Shown here: positions 17,016-25,914 of the stretch, piece after piece
How positions within the stretch are numbered: the stretch's first letter is position 1
Layout of the letters: every line of letters begins with the position of its first letter
Assembly: GCF_000378445.1 (NCBI RefSeq)
Contig: NZ_KB899735.1
Location: 1 to 43,974 of the forward strand
DNA length: 43,974 nucleotides
From: Deinococcus aquatilis DSM 23025
GTDB taxonomy: Bacteria > Deinococcota > Deinococci > Deinococcales > Deinococcaceae
Reading direction: 5' to 3'
The notes under the pieces: model-generated
Database searches by the model: none
Seen by the model: the letters and a program-made list of their open reading frames with translations, nothing else
Told to the model about the DNA's origin: nothing
Translations under genes and position numbers: made by a program

Positions 17016-17939
17016 TCAGTTTGGGAAGCGAATGAGGTCGGTGGCGACGTTCCAGAGACGGCGGGCGTTCTCAGCATCCAGCGCGTACGGGGCGACCCCG
17101 ATGTAGTCGGCTGGCCGCTGGGTGACTGCCTCGGCTTCGTTGAGGTCTTCGAAGTACCGTCCGCCGATGCCGTCCAGGAGGGGAGAGGCAGCCAGTAGGA
17201 CCGAGGTGGCCGCCCCCTGCTGCACGGTTTTCTGGCGTTCCACTGGGGTCTTGAGACCGCCGGTATGTTTTTGCAGGTTGGTGGCGATGGCTCCAGGATT
17301 CAGGGCATTGGCCGTGATGCCGTCCTGGGCCCAGCGCCGGGAGGCCTCAACGGCCAGAAGGATGCTGGCGGTCTTGGACTGACCGTAGGCCGTCCAGGGA
17401 TCGTAGGGCCGGAAGCGGTAATGCAGGTCGTCGAACACCACGGGGGAGAGGAGGTGTCCATTGGAGGCCAGCGAGACGATGCGTGCGCCGTTGGCAGCAG
17501 CGAGGGCGTGATGGAGGCCCAGAGTCAGCGCGAAGTGCCCAAGGTAGTTGGTGGCGAACTGCAGTTCCCAGCCTTCCGGGCTCCGTTCCAGTTCTGGGAG
17601 AGCCATGATACCGGCATTGTTGACCAGAAGATGCAACGGGCCTGTCCAAGCACTGGTAAAAGCGTGCACGGAAGGCTGATCTGCCAGATCAAGCCGGGCC
17701 ACCTGAACATGGGGGTTATTGGTGGTGGACGTGATGGTGTCGGCGACAGTCTGTCCGACCGTGGTGTTGCGGACCGCGAGGGTAACGTGGGCGCCGACAC
17801 TGGCCAGGGCACGCGCCGTCTCCATGCCGAGGCCAGAGGCCGCGCCCGTGACCAGCGCACGTTTTCCAGTGAGGTCGACGCCTTGAAGCACCTGGTCAGT
17901 GGTGGTATGAAAACCGTAAGGGGTCTGAAGGGGTGTCAT
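17016..17939 (-). CDS. Short-chain dehydrogenase/reductase
   Basis: The product (307 aa) is an SDR oxidoreductase. The cofactor motif TGAASGLG is at about residues 31-38, NNAG appears in LLVNNAGIM, the catalytic Ser lies in IVSLASNGH, and the catalytic pair is in YGQSK (Tyr-X3-Lys). The length and the N-terminal extension match the retinol-dehydrogenase/WW-oxidoreductase-like group. The gene is divergent from a TetR gene and shares a 99-bp intergenic region holding two palindromic operators, so it is very probably that regulator's target. The substrate cannot be told from sequence. Confidence 0.88.
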   Translation of the reverse strand: MTPLQTPYGFHTTTDQVLQGVDLTGKRALVTGAASGLGMETARALASVGAHVTLAVRNTTVGQTVADTITSTTNNPHVQVARLDLADQPSVHAFTSAWTGPLHLLVNNAGIMALPELERSPEGWELQFATNYLGHFALTLGLHHALAAANGARIVSLASNGHLLSPVVFDDLHYRFRPYDPWTAYGQSKTASILLAVEASRRWAQDGITANALNPGAIATNLQKHTGGLKTPVERQKTVQQGAATSVLLAASPLLDGIGGRYFEDLNEAEAVTQRPADYIGVAPYALDAENARRLWNVATDLIRFPN

Positions 17940-17968
17940 AGGCTGCTCCTTTGCTACACTGTTTTAAA

Positions 17969-17982
17969 CGGAGGCTCCTCCG
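17969..17982. promoter_or_regulatory. Palindromic operator, SDR side
   Basis: CGGAGG-CT-CCTCCG is a perfect 6+6 palindrome next to the SDR start on the minus strand. The same 14-mer, inverted, recurs at 18001-18014. The wider 18-bp arms at 17966-17983 and 18000-18017 are exact reverse complements. Confidence 0.75.
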
Positions 17983-18000
17983 CAGTGGGGGCCAGATTAG

Positions 18001-18014
18001 CGGAGGAGCCTCCG
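18001..18014. promoter_or_regulatory. Palindromic operator, TetR side
   Basis: CGGAGG-AG-CCTCCG is the inverted copy of the operator at 17969, with centres 32 bp apart, about three helical turns. It lies just before AGAGGA and the tetR ATG, so occupancy would repress the regulator as well as the SDR gene. Confidence 0.75.
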
Positions 18015-18038
18015 TTTTACAAGAGGAAATAGATCACC

Positions 18039-18644
18039 ATGACGGATACCCAAACGCCCCGCCCCAAACGTCAAGACGCCCAACGCAACCGCGAGACCAT
18101 CCTGGCCGCTGCCGTCGCCACCTTTTCTCAGGCTGGCCTGGACGCCTCGCTGGAAGCCATCGCCCGGCAGGCTGGAGTCGGCATCGGCACCCTCTACCGT
18201 CACTTCCCCACCCGGGAAACTCTGGCAATCGCTGCCTATCAGCACGAAGTGGAACAGCTCTGTGAGAAAGCTGCGGAACTGCAACGCACCCTCTCACCGG
18301 ATCAGGCCCTGCGGGAGTGGATGGGGCGCTTCGTCGGCTACGTCGCGGCCAAACGTGGGATGGCCCCCATCCTCCGCACGGTCTTGTCTCCTGAAGATGA
18401 GTACTTCACCGACCTTCGGGCGCAGATCCATGGTGCGCTGGATTCCCTGCTGCGTCATGCCATTCAGGTAGAAGTGATTCGGCCCGACGCCAATGTGCCT
18501 GACGTGATGCAGGCGATGAGCGGCGTCTGGCTGGTCAGTGCCGAACGCGAATGGCGTGATCAGGCAGAGCGGCTGCTGGATCTCCTGATGGATGGCCTGC
18601 GCTACGGTGCCACCAACCAAACCACGAACCGCAGAACACTTTGA
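18039..18644 (+). CDS. TetR/AcrR-family regulator of the SDR gene
   Basis: The product (201 aa) begins with a basic tail, then the TetR DNA-binding domain: NRETILAAAVATFSQAGLDA, then GVGIGTLYRHFPTRETL, near residues 18-64. The C-terminal half resembles the SbtR-like/TetR_C ligand domain with an LRxxxxxxxDSLLR-type helix. An AGAGGA ribosome-binding site precedes the ATG. Its divergent position and the paired palindromes identify the SDR gene at 17016 as the likely target. The ligand is unknown. Confidence 0.9.
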   Translation: MTDTQTPRPKRQDAQRNRETILAAAVATFSQAGLDASLEAIARQAGVGIGTLYRHFPTRETLAIAAYQHEVEQLCEKAAELQRTLSPDQALREWMGRFVGYVAAKRGMAPILRTVLSPEDEYFTDLRAQIHGALDSLLRHAIQVEVIRPDANVPDVMQAMSGVWLVSAEREWRDQAERLLDLLMDGLRYGATNQTTNRRTL

Positions 18645-19039
18645 GAAGATGGTCCACACTCGTGTACCCGTCCCTGGTCACAGTGGTGGAGTCGGCTCCT
18701 CCTAGGCTGCTGTTGGCGTTGAGCTATCTTCAGTGCCTTCAGAACCAGACTGGTATGGATGGTCTCGCGCATCGCCCAGCCAATGAGCTGGCATCAAAAC
18801 AGATCCGTCACAACTGCCAGGTATAGGCACCTCTGTCCAGATCCCGCTGAACACGGGCACGCTGCGGCCTTCCTTACCCTGCAAAAATCCCACTGACACT
18901 CGGTACATCAATTGTCAGGTGAATTGAAGACGATGTTGCTGACTACAACAGTAGATCAGCGATTTTCCTTGGCAAAGAAGGCCACAGCTCCTCTCATGAT
19001 TTTCCGCTCCATTCGGGCGATGTCCAGCTTGCGTTCTCA
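18645..19039 (-). pseudogene. Decayed IS3-family transposase remnants
   Basis: On the minus strand, 18956-19039 encodes ERKLDIARMERKIMRGAVAFFAKENR and a stop, the typical end of an IS3 OrfA. Further on, about 18660-18840 reads YLAVVTDLF, a stop, then CQLIGWAMRETIHTSLVLKALKIA, the integrase core of OrfB around the catalytic Asp. Between them the sequence MYRVSVGF resembles the start of OrfB, but most of the N-terminal half is deleted. Stops and frame changes are frequent, so it cannot be active. Confidence 0.7.
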
Positions 19040-19620
19040 CTGAACAGTCCGGTCTTCTTGCGCAGCACGGGCTGCAATGCCCTGTCCAGTCAAGGCTGGA
19101 TGGCCCTGAAGAACCCGCTGTTCGTGCTACCTCACCCAGCGAACTACCAACGGTGGAGCAACTCCGAAGTGGTGTGGGACCTCAGCACGGCCTTTGCCAG
19201 TGGGCAAAACGACTCGAATGGCGTCCTGCTCAGATTCCACACTGTGCATGATGCGCGGTGTGTTTATCCTGCCCTCCATTGTGGGCGCATCAAAACTGAA
19301 TCAGTGTTCTATCAAACTTCAACAAGTCCATTGTTGGACGTGGATGACTTTTGAAGGAGAGGTTCTATCGCCCGCCAGGTGCTCAATAGAAATGCTGGTC
19401 ACTAGCTTTTCAGTGATCTCCAAAGAGCGTTTCTAAACAGGGGTGGTTCAGAAAGGATTGATGTAGGTATGATGCCTTATGCATTTTGGGAGGAAGAAAG
19501 TTGACAAAATGCAAAATTCTGTGGGGGAGATTCGATAGCAGGTGCTTTAAGCTGCCAAACATTCAAAAGTTCTGGGACATATTGTTTTTTGCGCATTCAG
19601 CTGAGTCGTAAGGAGAGCAG
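19040..19620. other. Upstream region of the urt operon
   Basis: No gene is called here. A 9-bp inverted repeat TGCATTTTG (19480-19488) / CAAAATGCA (19505-19513) surrounds 16 bases, and a perfect TTGACA (19501-19506) overlaps its right arm. No -10 box lies at standard spacing from it. This is the likely control region of urtA, because an AAGGAG site and the urtA ATG follow. Confidence 0.4.
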
Positions 19621-20814
19621 ATGAGCCATAAGATCACCGACCACAAGAAGCAGATCACTTTTCTCCTAGCTCTCAGCATGTTGGGTAGCAGTGCAAGTGC
19701 ACAGGGCACGGTTAAAGTCGGTGTGCTTCACTCGTTGACCGGTACTATGTCCATCTCGGAGATCACAGTGGCCAATGCTGCGCAACTCGCCATAGACCAG
19801 ATCAATGCGGCGGGCGGCGTGATGGGCAAGAAGATTGAAGTTGTGAAAGAGGACGGTGCCTCAGATTGGCCCACCTTTGCGACCAAGGCCGAAAAACTGT
19901 TGACTCAGGACAAGGTTGTCACCGTATTCGGCGGTTGGACCAGCGCGAGCCGCAAAGCCATGTTGCCCGTCTTTGAAAAGAACAAAGGCCTGCTGTTCTA
20001 TCCGGTGCAATTTGAGGGCAACGAGTGTAGTCCGAATATCATCTATACCGGTGCCCAGCCCAACCAGCAGGCTCTCCCTGCCCTGGAATGGGCGCTCAGT
20101 AAAGGCTACAAAAATATCTTCCTGTTGGGTTCTGATTACGTTTACCCACGGACGGCCAATCTGATTCTCAAAAAGCACATCGCTGCCAAGGGTGCCAAAC
20201 TGGCAGGTGAGGAATACGTCGCGCTGGGCGGCACTGAATTCAGTTCGGTCATCAACAAGATCAAGGCCGCCAAACCGCAGATCATCATCAATACCCTGAA
20301 CGGGGATAGCAATGTATCGTTTTTCAAGCAGTATCAAGCTGCGGGTTACAGCGCCACTACCCTGCCTGTGATCAGTTTCTCCATTGCTGAACAGGAAGCG
20401 CAGTCTATCGGGCCAGCCCTGCTGACCGGACAGTACGCCACCTGGAATTACTTCCAAAGCTTGCCCAACCCGACCAACAAGAAGTTTGTAGCGGCCTATC
20501 AGGCAAAATACGGCAAGAATGCGGCCATCACTGACCCGATGGCGCACGCCTATATGGATGTGTACCTCTGGAAAGCTGCTGTGGAAAAAGCCAAGAGCTT
20601 TGAACCCAGTGCGGTGAGAAAGGCCATTGTCGGAATCAGTATGGATAGCCCACTGGGCAAGATCACAGTGGCGGCCAACGGCAGCCTGACGCAGGCCGTG
20701 TATACCGGGCAGTCCGGTGCAGGCGGGCAATTCAAGGTAATTGGACAGAGCAAAGGCGTGGTGACTCCGCAACCCTACGACGCTCTCACTTTCCCTGGCA
20801 AAAGCTGCCCTTGA
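19621..20814 (+). CDS. urtA: Urea ABC transporter substrate-binding protein
   Basis: The product (397 aa) is the extracytoplasmic receptor that captures urea for UrtBCDE. The N-terminus has a charged start and hydrophobic core ending in SSASAQ, a cleavable signal peptide. The mature part opens with VKVGVLHSLTGTMSISE, the hallmark of the UrtA/amide-binding group. It continues with GGWTSASRKAMLPVFE, LLFYPVQFEGNECSPNI and NTLNGDSNVSFFKQ, all typical of urea receptors. AAGGAG lies before the ATG. It heads a five-gene operon in the usual A-B-C-D-E order. Confidence 0.93.
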   Translation: MSHKITDHKKQITFLLALSMLGSSASAQGTVKVGVLHSLTGTMSISEITVANAAQLAIDQINAAGGVMGKKIEVVKEDGASDWPTFATKAEKLLTQDKVVTVFGGWTSASRKAMLPVFEKNKGLLFYPVQFEGNECSPNIIYTGAQPNQQALPALEWALSKGYKNIFLLGSDYVYPRTANLILKKHIAAKGAKLAGEEYVALGGTEFSSVINKIKAAKPQIIINTLNGDSNVSFFKQYQAAGYSATTLPVISFSIAEQEAQSIGPALLTGQYATWNYFQSLPNPTNKKFVAAYQAKYGKNAAITDPMAHAYMDVYLWKAAVEKAKSFEPSAVRKAIVGISMDSPLGKITVAANGSLTQAVYTGQSGAGGQFKVIGQSKGVVTPQPYDALTFPGKSCP

Positions 20815-20929
20815 GGGATTGATTTCCCAAATGTCCAGACCTGGGGCGGAGTGTGCTGAGCCAAGAGGGTTCAGCTTCTCTGCCCCACCCAGTTGAATCC
20901 CTATTACACCTGGGTGAAGGAGCCAAGCT

Positions 20930-21835
20930 ATGGATTCCGTTTTCTTGTTTGGGCAACTGTTTACAGGTCTATCGGTAGCCAGCCTCCTGCTGCTTACTGC
21001 CCTGGGGTTGGCCCTTAGTTTTGGCCTGATGCGGGTCATCAACATGGCCCACGGAGAATTTTTGATGGTCGGCGGCTACCTGACCTTTCTGGCTGCCCAG
21101 GCTGTTGGCCCCGGCTTCTTGTGGTTGGCCTTTCCACTGGCCTTCGTGGGCACGGCGCTCCTGGGGGCGCTCCTGGAAGCGACGGTGATTCGGCGGCTCT
21201 ACGGCAGGCCGCTCGATACCCTTCTGGCAACCTGGGGCATCAGCCTGATCTTGCAGCAGGCGGCGAGACAGATTTTTGGTTCCACGGGTGTGCCAGTGAC
21301 CGCTCCGCCTTGGCTGAATGGGGCCGTGACTATTCACGGAGGTCCACTTGATAGCCTCACCTTTCCCTATGTCCGTCTGTTTGTGATTGTGCTTGCGCTG
21401 GTGGTGTTGGGTGGGATGTGGTGGCTGCTGAACCGTACCCGGTTTGGGATGCATGTTCGGGCGGTGAACCAGAACCGCGAGGTCGCTTCGATTCTCGGCG
21501 TGAACACGCGGCGACTCGATCTGCTGGTCTTCGCCCTTGGAGCGGGTATTGCGGGCATTGCGGGGGTTGGACTGGCGATGTTGTCTCCAGTCAACCCGAC
21601 AGTCGGAGCGGCCTATATCGTCAACGCCTTTCTGGTGGTGGTCGTGGGCGGTGTCGGCAGTGTGCTGGGCGCTGGAGCCGCCGCCCTCCTGCTGGGCTTT
21701 GTCACGGCGCTTGCTGAAGGCCTGACCAGTTCGAGCCTTGCACAGGCCACCTTGCTGATTCTGGTGGTGGTGTTCTTGCAGTGGAAACCACGGGGACTGA
21801 TTCCCACCCAATCGCGTGCCCTGGAGGAAGGATGA
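20930..21835 (+). CDS. urtB: Urea ABC transporter permease UrtB
   Basis: The product (301 aa) is an integral membrane permease of the LivH type with about eight hydrophobic helices. Family residues include GLMRVINMAHGEFLMVGGYL near the start and VVGGVGSVLGAGAAALLLG near the end. A ribosome-binding site GAAGGAG precedes ATG 20930, 115 bp after urtA. It forms the transmembrane pore with UrtC. Its TGA overlaps the urtC start (ATGA). Confidence 0.93.
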   Translation: MDSVFLFGQLFTGLSVASLLLLTALGLALSFGLMRVINMAHGEFLMVGGYLTFLAAQAVGPGFLWLAFPLAFVGTALLGALLEATVIRRLYGRPLDTLLATWGISLILQQAARQIFGSTGVPVTAPPWLNGAVTIHGGPLDSLTFPYVRLFVIVLALVVLGGMWWLLNRTRFGMHVRAVNQNREVASILGVNTRRLDLLVFALGAGIAGIAGVGLAMLSPVNPTVGAAYIVNAFLVVVVGGVGSVLGAGAAALLLGFVTALAEGLTSSSLAQATLLILVVVFLQWKPRGLIPTQSRALEEG

Positions 21836-22896
21836 ACCGGGTGGCGCAGCCCATCTTGCTGGTGGTCACCGCTGGGGCGCTGCTGCTCGCCCCCTTTTAT
21901 CTCAGTGCGTATGGCCTGACGCTGCTGGGAAGGGTGCTGGCCCTTTCGATTGCGGCCATCGGCATCTGCGTCGTCTGGGGGCGCGGCGGTATTCTCAGCC
22001 TGGGGCAGGGATTGTTCTTCGGGCTGGGTGGGTACTCCCTGGCGATGCACCTGAAGCTGGCCGCGACTCCTAAGGGTGAGTTGCCTGATTTCATGGTGTA
22101 CAACGGAGTCGAAGCCCTTCCCTGGTTCTGGGTGCCGTTCGTAAATGGCCCCTTCGCCCTGGCAATGGTGGTCATTCTGCCGACGCTGGCCGCAGCAGCG
22201 GTGGCCTGGTTGATGTTCCGGCGGCGCATCACCGGCGTCTACATCTCGATTATCACTCAGGCCTTGGTGTTAGCCTTCGTGACCTGGCTCAATGGGTCTC
22301 AGGGCCTGACCAGCGGCACGAACGGCATCACTGATTTTCACACTCTCCTCGGCATTGATCTGCGCGGTGAACACATCGCCCGCAACCTGTACTGGTGCAC
22401 TCTGATGGTCTTGGGCGCGGCCCTCCTCAGCACTGCTTGGCTTCTCAGGACCCACTTCGGCACGCTGCTGACCGCCATCCGTGACAATGAAAACCGGGTA
22501 CGCTTTCTGGGATACCATCCCGCCGCCTACAAAATTGCCGCCTTTGCGCTGGGCGGCCTGCTGTCTGGTCTCAGCGGTGCCCTGTACACGCTGCATCTCG
22601 GTACCATCTCTCCGGCCATGATTGGGGTGACTTTCAGCATAGAACTGGTGATCTGGGTGGCGTTGGGTGGCCGCAACAGTCTGTTGGGAGCGGTGGGCGG
22701 ACTGGTCCTGGGCCAGTTGGCCAAAGACAAGATTTCGAGCGCTGTGCCGGACGCCTGGCTGTATCTGATGGGAACCCTGTTCGTGGTGGTGGTACTGGTG
22801 CTTCCGCAGGGCGTCGCCGGTCTGCTGGAGCGCCGCAAGCCTGCCGCTCCGCGCCGAAAAACCCTTGGGGAGGTGAGCGATGTCGTCTCACCCTGA
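21832..22896 (+). CDS. urtC: Urea ABC transporter permease UrtC
   Basis: The product (354 aa) is the LivM-type partner permease. The frame is open from 21781, but the ATG at 21832 has GGAGG upstream and overlaps the urtB stop, so it is the better start. Residues such as WGRGGILSLGQGLFFGLGGY, GSQGLTSGTNGITDF, TAIRDNENRVRFLGY and ALGGRNSLLGAVGGLVLGQ are typical of UrtC. The C-terminus is basic and cytoplasmic. It overlaps urtD by 17 bp. Confidence 0.93.
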   Translation: MNRVAQPILLVVTAGALLLAPFYLSAYGLTLLGRVLALSIAAIGICVVWGRGGILSLGQGLFFGLGGYSLAMHLKLAATPKGELPDFMVYNGVEALPWFWVPFVNGPFALAMVVILPTLAAAAVAWLMFRRRITGVYISIITQALVLAFVTWLNGSQGLTSGTNGITDFHTLLGIDLRGEHIARNLYWCTLMVLGAALLSTAWLLRTHFGTLLTAIRDNENRVRFLGYHPAAYKIAAFALGGLLSGLSGALYTLHLGTISPAMIGVTFSIELVIWVALGGRNSLLGAVGGLVLGQLAKDKISSAVPDAWLYLMGTLFVVVVLVLPQGVAGLLERRKPAAPRRKTLGEVSDVVSP

Positions 22897-23671
22897 AGTG
22901 CTCCTCGAAGTTCAGGGCGTCACGGTGAGCTTCGACGGATTCAAGGCGCTGCAAAATCTCAGTCTGAGTGTGCCGCGCGGGAGTCTGAGGGTGCTGATCG
23001 GCCCCAACGGTGCAGGCAAATCTACTTTGCTCGACACCATCATCGGCAAAGTGCGGCCTGTCAGCGGCGACGTGCGCTACCGGGGCCAGTCGATTATCAC
23101 CTGGCCCGAGCACCGTATTGCCAACCTTGGCATCTGCCGCAAGTTTCAGGCTCCAGGCGTTCTGGACGGCCTGAGTGTGCGTGAAAATTTGCGGGTGGCT
23201 GCCAAACGTACCAAAGGGGTGTGGGCGAGCTTGACCCGCACCACGGGCCGCGCCGAAACGCAGCGGATAGCAGAGTTGCTGGAGCTCATTAACCTGACCG
23301 GCAAGGCGGATCAGCGGGCGGATAGCCTCGCCCACGGTGAAAAACAGTGGTTAGAAATTGGCATGGTCGTGGCGTCTGATCCCGAACTGTTGCTGCTCGA
23401 CGAGCCAACAGCCGGAATGACCGCGCAGGAGACCGCGAAGACAGCCGAGCTGATCCGCTCACTGTCAGGGCGACACACCGTACTGGTGATTGACCATGAC
23501 ATGCAGTTTGTCGAACTGCTCGACGCGCCGGTGACGGTGCTCCATCAGGGACAGGTATTTTGCGAAGGCGACCTGGCCAGCCTGCGTTCAAACGCCGATG
23601 TGATGGAGATTTATCTCGGGCGACCCAAAGACGAGGGGCATCACAAAGGGGTCGGCTATGCTCAAACTTGA
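22880..23671 (+). CDS. urtD: Urea ABC transporter ATPase UrtD
   Basis: The product (263 aa) is one of two ATPase subunits. Walker A is GPNGAGKST, Walker B is LLLLDEPTAGM, and the H-loop is in VLVIDHDMQFV. The signature is LAHGEKQWLEIGM, the LSGGQ variant normal in UrtD/LivG proteins. It overlaps both urtC (17 bp) and urtE (14 bp), so translation is coupled. It couples ATP hydrolysis to urea uptake at the inner face of the membrane. Confidence 0.93.
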   Translation: MSSHPEVLLEVQGVTVSFDGFKALQNLSLSVPRGSLRVLIGPNGAGKSTLLDTIIGKVRPVSGDVRYRGQSIITWPEHRIANLGICRKFQAPGVLDGLSVRENLRVAAKRTKGVWASLTRTTGRAETQRIAELLELINLTGKADQRADSLAHGEKQWLEIGMVVASDPELLLLDEPTAGMTAQETAKTAELIRSLSGRHTVLVIDHDMQFVELLDAPVTVLHQGQVFCEGDLASLRSNADVMEIYLGRPKDEGHHKGVGYAQT

Positions 23672-24362
23672 GAACGTCAGTGCCGCATATGGGCAGAGTC
23701 AAGTTCTCTGGGAAGTCAATCTGGAGCTGGGAGACGCCGAAGCGGTCACGCTGATCGGGCGCAACGGCGTCGGCAAGACAACATTGCTGCGGACCATTGC
23801 TGGCCTCCATCCGGTCATGAGCGGCGGGGTGCGCCTCAACGGAGAACAGGTCGAACAGGACCCCGCTTTCAGCCGTGCCCGAAGAGGGTTGGCGTATGTA
23901 CCTCAGGGCAGGGGCCTGTTCCCTCACCTCAGCGTCCACGAAAATCTCCTGATGGGCTTGCCCGCCCTGACTGGACGTGAAACAGCAAAGGTAGAGATTC
24001 CAGCCCTGGTCTACGATCTGTTTCCCATTCTGCACGATATGGCGCAGCGCAAGGCGGGAAACCTGAGTGGCGGTCAGCAGCAGCAGGTGGCGATTGGCCG
24101 TGCCCTGATCACGCAGCCGCGTTACTTGCTGCTTGATGAACCCACCGAAGGAATCCAACCCAGCATCGTGCAAGACATCGAGCAGGCATTGGTGCGCATT
24201 CGCCGGGAACTGAGGGTAGCTGTCTTGCTGGTCGAGCAATATCTTGATTTTGCCTGGGCTTTTGCAGACCGCTATTACGTCATGCAAAAAGGCTGCCTGG
24301 TGGAAACAGGGCTGACGGCTCAAACGGCGACCCAGGATGTTCAGCGGTACCTGGGGGTCTAA
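23658..24362 (+). CDS. urtE: Urea ABC transporter ATPase UrtE
   Basis: The product (234 aa) is the LivF-like second ATPase. Walker A reads GRNGVGKTT, the Q-loop region VPQGRGLFPHLSVHENLL, the signature NLSGGQQQQVAIGRAL, Walker B YLLLDEPTEGIQPS, and the C-terminal half ends in a LivF-type tail. It closes the operon. No urease genes follow in this window, so imported urea must be used by enzymes encoded elsewhere, or the operon serves another amide. Confidence 0.93.
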   Translation: MLKLENVSAAYGQSQVLWEVNLELGDAEAVTLIGRNGVGKTTLLRTIAGLHPVMSGGVRLNGEQVEQDPAFSRARRGLAYVPQGRGLFPHLSVHENLLMGLPALTGRETAKVEIPALVYDLFPILHDMAQRKAGNLSGGQQQQVAIGRALITQPRYLLLDEPTEGIQPSIVQDIEQALVRIRRELRVAVLLVEQYLDFAWAFADRYYVMQKGCLVETGLTAQTATQDVQRYLGV

Positions 24363-24786
24363 GTACGTCGCAGTTCATTTTTGGATGAAACGAGCGGACT
24401 TGCAAAGCTGCGAAGCAGGGCGAGTATCAAAGAAAATACGTCGTCGTGGGAATGGAGCTTTATCCCGCCGTCTGGGGTAAAGCGGCGTCCTGTTAACTAC
24501 GGTGTACTTATCAGGACGCCCTCCTCCGTTCTGAGCCACACCAGGGCATGGCCGAAGAGCAGGGGATCCGGGGCGGTCATGTCGGGGCCTACGCTCTACA
24601 ACGTGGTGATTACCGACGCATTCGCGGGCTGGTGGTGCTCATCCAGATTGTGCTGCCTTGACCAGCTCAGGGGAGGCTGACCTATCGTGACCGATAAGGC
24701 AACCCAACTCTTGTCACAGGTCTTGGTTGTCGGTGCTTCCATTCTCACCCCGGGGAACAGGGCCGCTCGGCACGCCATACTGCGCT
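24363..24786. other. Intergenic region after urtE
   Basis: A 9-bp inverted repeat GGCGTCCTG (24484-24492) / CAGGACGCC (24512-24520) encloses 19 bases. It has no T-run, so it is a weak terminator or a binding site. No gene is called. The frame at 24381-24680 lacks recognisable content. Confidence 0.4.
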
Positions 24787-25914
24787 ATGGCCCGCATCCT
24801 GCTGACCGGCGGACGTGCGCCGGCCACCCTTGAACTCGCCCGCCTGTTCTTGAGGCAGGGCCACCAGGTCGAGCTTGCTGAAAGCTGGGGGATCTACGCC
24901 TGCCGCTTTTCACGCGCCACTGGGCGGCACTGGCCCCTTCCCCCACCCCGGCAGGCGTTCGCTGCCTTCTCGCAAGCTCTGCAGCAGCTGGCCAGCCAGC
25001 GCCGCTACGACCTGCTGATTCCTACCTGTGAAGAGGTGTTCTGGGTGGCGCGGGCCAAGCCGCTCCTGGAACCCCAACTGCGCGTGCTGTGCCCGCCACT
25101 TGCCGAACTGCGCGAGCTGCACGATAAGCATGCCTTTTCTCAGCTGATCGCCCGCTGCGGTCTGCCCGGACCCGTCACCACTCTGCTGCAAAGTCCAGAG
25201 GCTGTGAGCCTGTACGCTGCAGGCGCTCCAGCGTCGGTCTATAAACCCAGTTTCTCTCGATTCGGCACCCGGACCCTGATCTGCCCGTCCAGAGCTGCCC
25301 TGAGCGGCCTGCGCCCCACACCAGAGCAGCCCTGGAGCGCACAGCCGTATAAGGCCGGGCAGGAATGGTGTGCCTACGCCGTACTGCAGACGGGCCGCGT
25401 CGCCGCGCTGGCCGTTTATCCCTCGCAGGTCAGGGTGGGCGGTGCCAGCGTTTATTTTCAGGCGGTTCGGCACGCTGGTATCGAGCGCTGGATCGAGAAA
25501 TTCGGCCACGCCACGAAGCTCAGCGGGCAGCTGGCCTTCGACTTCAAGGAGGATGCTGACGGCCTCTGGGCGCTGGAATGCAATCCACGTCTGACCAGCG
25601 GCATTCACCTCTTCCGCGACCAACCGGAAGTGACCGAGGTGTACCTTGATCAGTCAGCTGCAACTACCTTGCACGCCCAGCCAGCTACGGCGCTGGCCCT
25701 GAAGACGGCGATGGCGCTGGGCGGCAAGCTGCGAAGTGTTCCAGAATGGCGGGCCTGGGCAGCCGCGCGGGACGTGATGTACGCGCCCTACGACAAGCTA
25801 CCGGCTCTGGCGCAACCGCTCCTGGCCGCTTCGCTGGCACTACGCGCCGCACGCCTGCGGGTGGGTCTGCTGGCCGCGACCACCCACGACATCGAATGGA
25901 ACGGTGAGGCATGA
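24787..25914 (+). CDS. ATP-grasp ligase-like protein
   Basis: The product (375 aa) has an ATP-grasp fold. An N-terminal nucleotide-binding-like half starts ARILLTGGRAPATLELARLF. It is followed by the ATP-grasp parts: ASVYKPSFSRFGTRTL, QEWCAYAVLQTGRV, and the metal/ATP residues in GQLAFDFKEDADGLWALECNPRLTSG. Such enzymes join a carboxylate to an amine through an acylphosphate. The start at 24787 (MARILL) is preferred over the 60-bp longer frame because homologous proteins start with a Rossmann-like strand. The next gene begins inside its stop (ATGA), so the two are a functional pair. The substrate is unknown. Confidence 0.8.
   Translation: MARILLTGGRAPATLELARLFLRQGHQVELAESWGIYACRFSRATGRHWPLPPPRQAFAAFSQALQQLASQRRYDLLIPTCEEVFWVARAKPLLEPQLRVLCPPLAELRELHDKHAFSQLIARCGLPGPVTTLLQSPEAVSLYAAGAPASVYKPSFSRFGTRTLICPSRAALSGLRPTPEQPWSAQPYKAGQEWCAYAVLQTGRVAALAVYPSQVRVGGASVYFQAVRHAGIERWIEKFGHATKLSGQLAFDFKEDADGLWALECNPRLTSGIHLFRDQPEVTEVYLDQSAATTLHAQPATALALKTAMALGGKLRSVPEWRAWAAARDVMYAPYDKLPALAQPLLAASLALRAARLRVGLLAATTHDIEWNGEA

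Noticed and set aside
19574..19596. Sigma-54-like promoter upstream of urtA
   Set aside because: GG and GC dinucleotides are not at the required 10-bp separation, and Deinococcus is not known for sigma-54.
19861..21045. 394-aa antisense frame over urtA
   Set aside because: Shadow of a GC-rich conserved gene. UrtA matches its family over the full length on the other strand.
23289..24323. 344-aa antisense frame over urtD/urtE
   Set aside because: Composition typical of an antisense frame. Both ATPases are complete on the plus strand.
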